DNA from: Chitinivibrionales bacterium
GTDB lineage: Bacteria > Fibrobacterota > Chitinivibrionia > Chitinivibrionales > FEN-1185
Direction of reading: 5' to 3'
Assembly (NCBI GenBank): GCA_028718065.1
Contig: JAQUMP010000158.1
Location: 1-7,290, forward strand
DNA length: 7,290 bases
The notes beneath the pieces are model-generated. The model worked only from the letters and a program-made list of their open reading frames with translations. It was not told the origin of the DNA and ran no database searches. This document shows, in pieces, positions 6,652 to 7,290 of this stretch. The translations under genes were made by a program, and so were the position numbers. How positions within the stretch are numbered: position 1 is the first letter of the stretch; the number at the start of each line of letters is the position of its first letter.

Positions 6652-7290
<639 letters not shown>

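Overview
The window (7290 bases) comes from a Gram-negative-type bacterium. The evidence is secreted beta-sandwich proteins, an outer-membrane beta-barrel protein and good AGGAG-type ribosome binding sites. The long von Willebrand A / Calx-beta surface protein ends in a FlgD-like 'WDGRNQDG...GTY' domain, and the barrel protein carries TPRs. Both styles are common in the FCB superphylum, and Fibrobacterota/Chitinispirillaceae-like lineages are my best guess. That guess rests on protein style only; no marker gene is present.

Layout from left to right. (1) Bases 1-4873, minus strand, hold a compact three-gene operon. Its first gene (4873-2534) encodes a 779-residue exported protein with an intact vWA/MIDAS domain, two Calx-beta repeats and a C-terminal FlgD-like Ig domain. 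The second (2537-162) encodes a 791-residue protein joining a predicted outer-membrane beta-barrel, a TPR superhelix and a C-terminal charged coiled coil. The third (133 to beyond base 1) is an exported protein of which only 44 N-terminal residues are visible. Genes 1 and 2 share an ATGA overlap and genes 2 and 3 are 28 bases apart. (2) Bases 4874-5173 are a 300-base intergenic region with a strong sigma70-type promoter (TTGACA, 18 bases, TATATT), which implies a leader of about 180 nt before the operon. (3) Bases 5174-6328, minus strand, hold a regulator with a degenerate receiver domain (Thr where the phosphorylated Asp should be) and an AraC-like HTH, followed by a small unrecognised protein. 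(4) Bases 6329-6717 are a divergent intergenic region with AT-rich promoter-like DNA and three adjacent long stem-loops. (5) Bases 6718-7290, plus strand, are the first 191 codons of a family GH1 beta-glucosidase that runs off the window.

Inferred working model. The left operon builds a cell-surface module in which a vWA adhesin-like protein is made in step with a barrel/TPR partner, formally like the adhesin plus PorP/SprF-type barrel pairs of type IX secretion bacteria. The phosphorylation-independent regulator may control its divergent GH1 neighbour, the operon, or neither; the sequence does not decide this. The most noteworthy points are the barrel-TPR-coiled-coil fusion coupled to the vWA protein, the Asp-less receiver regulator, and the hairpin array.
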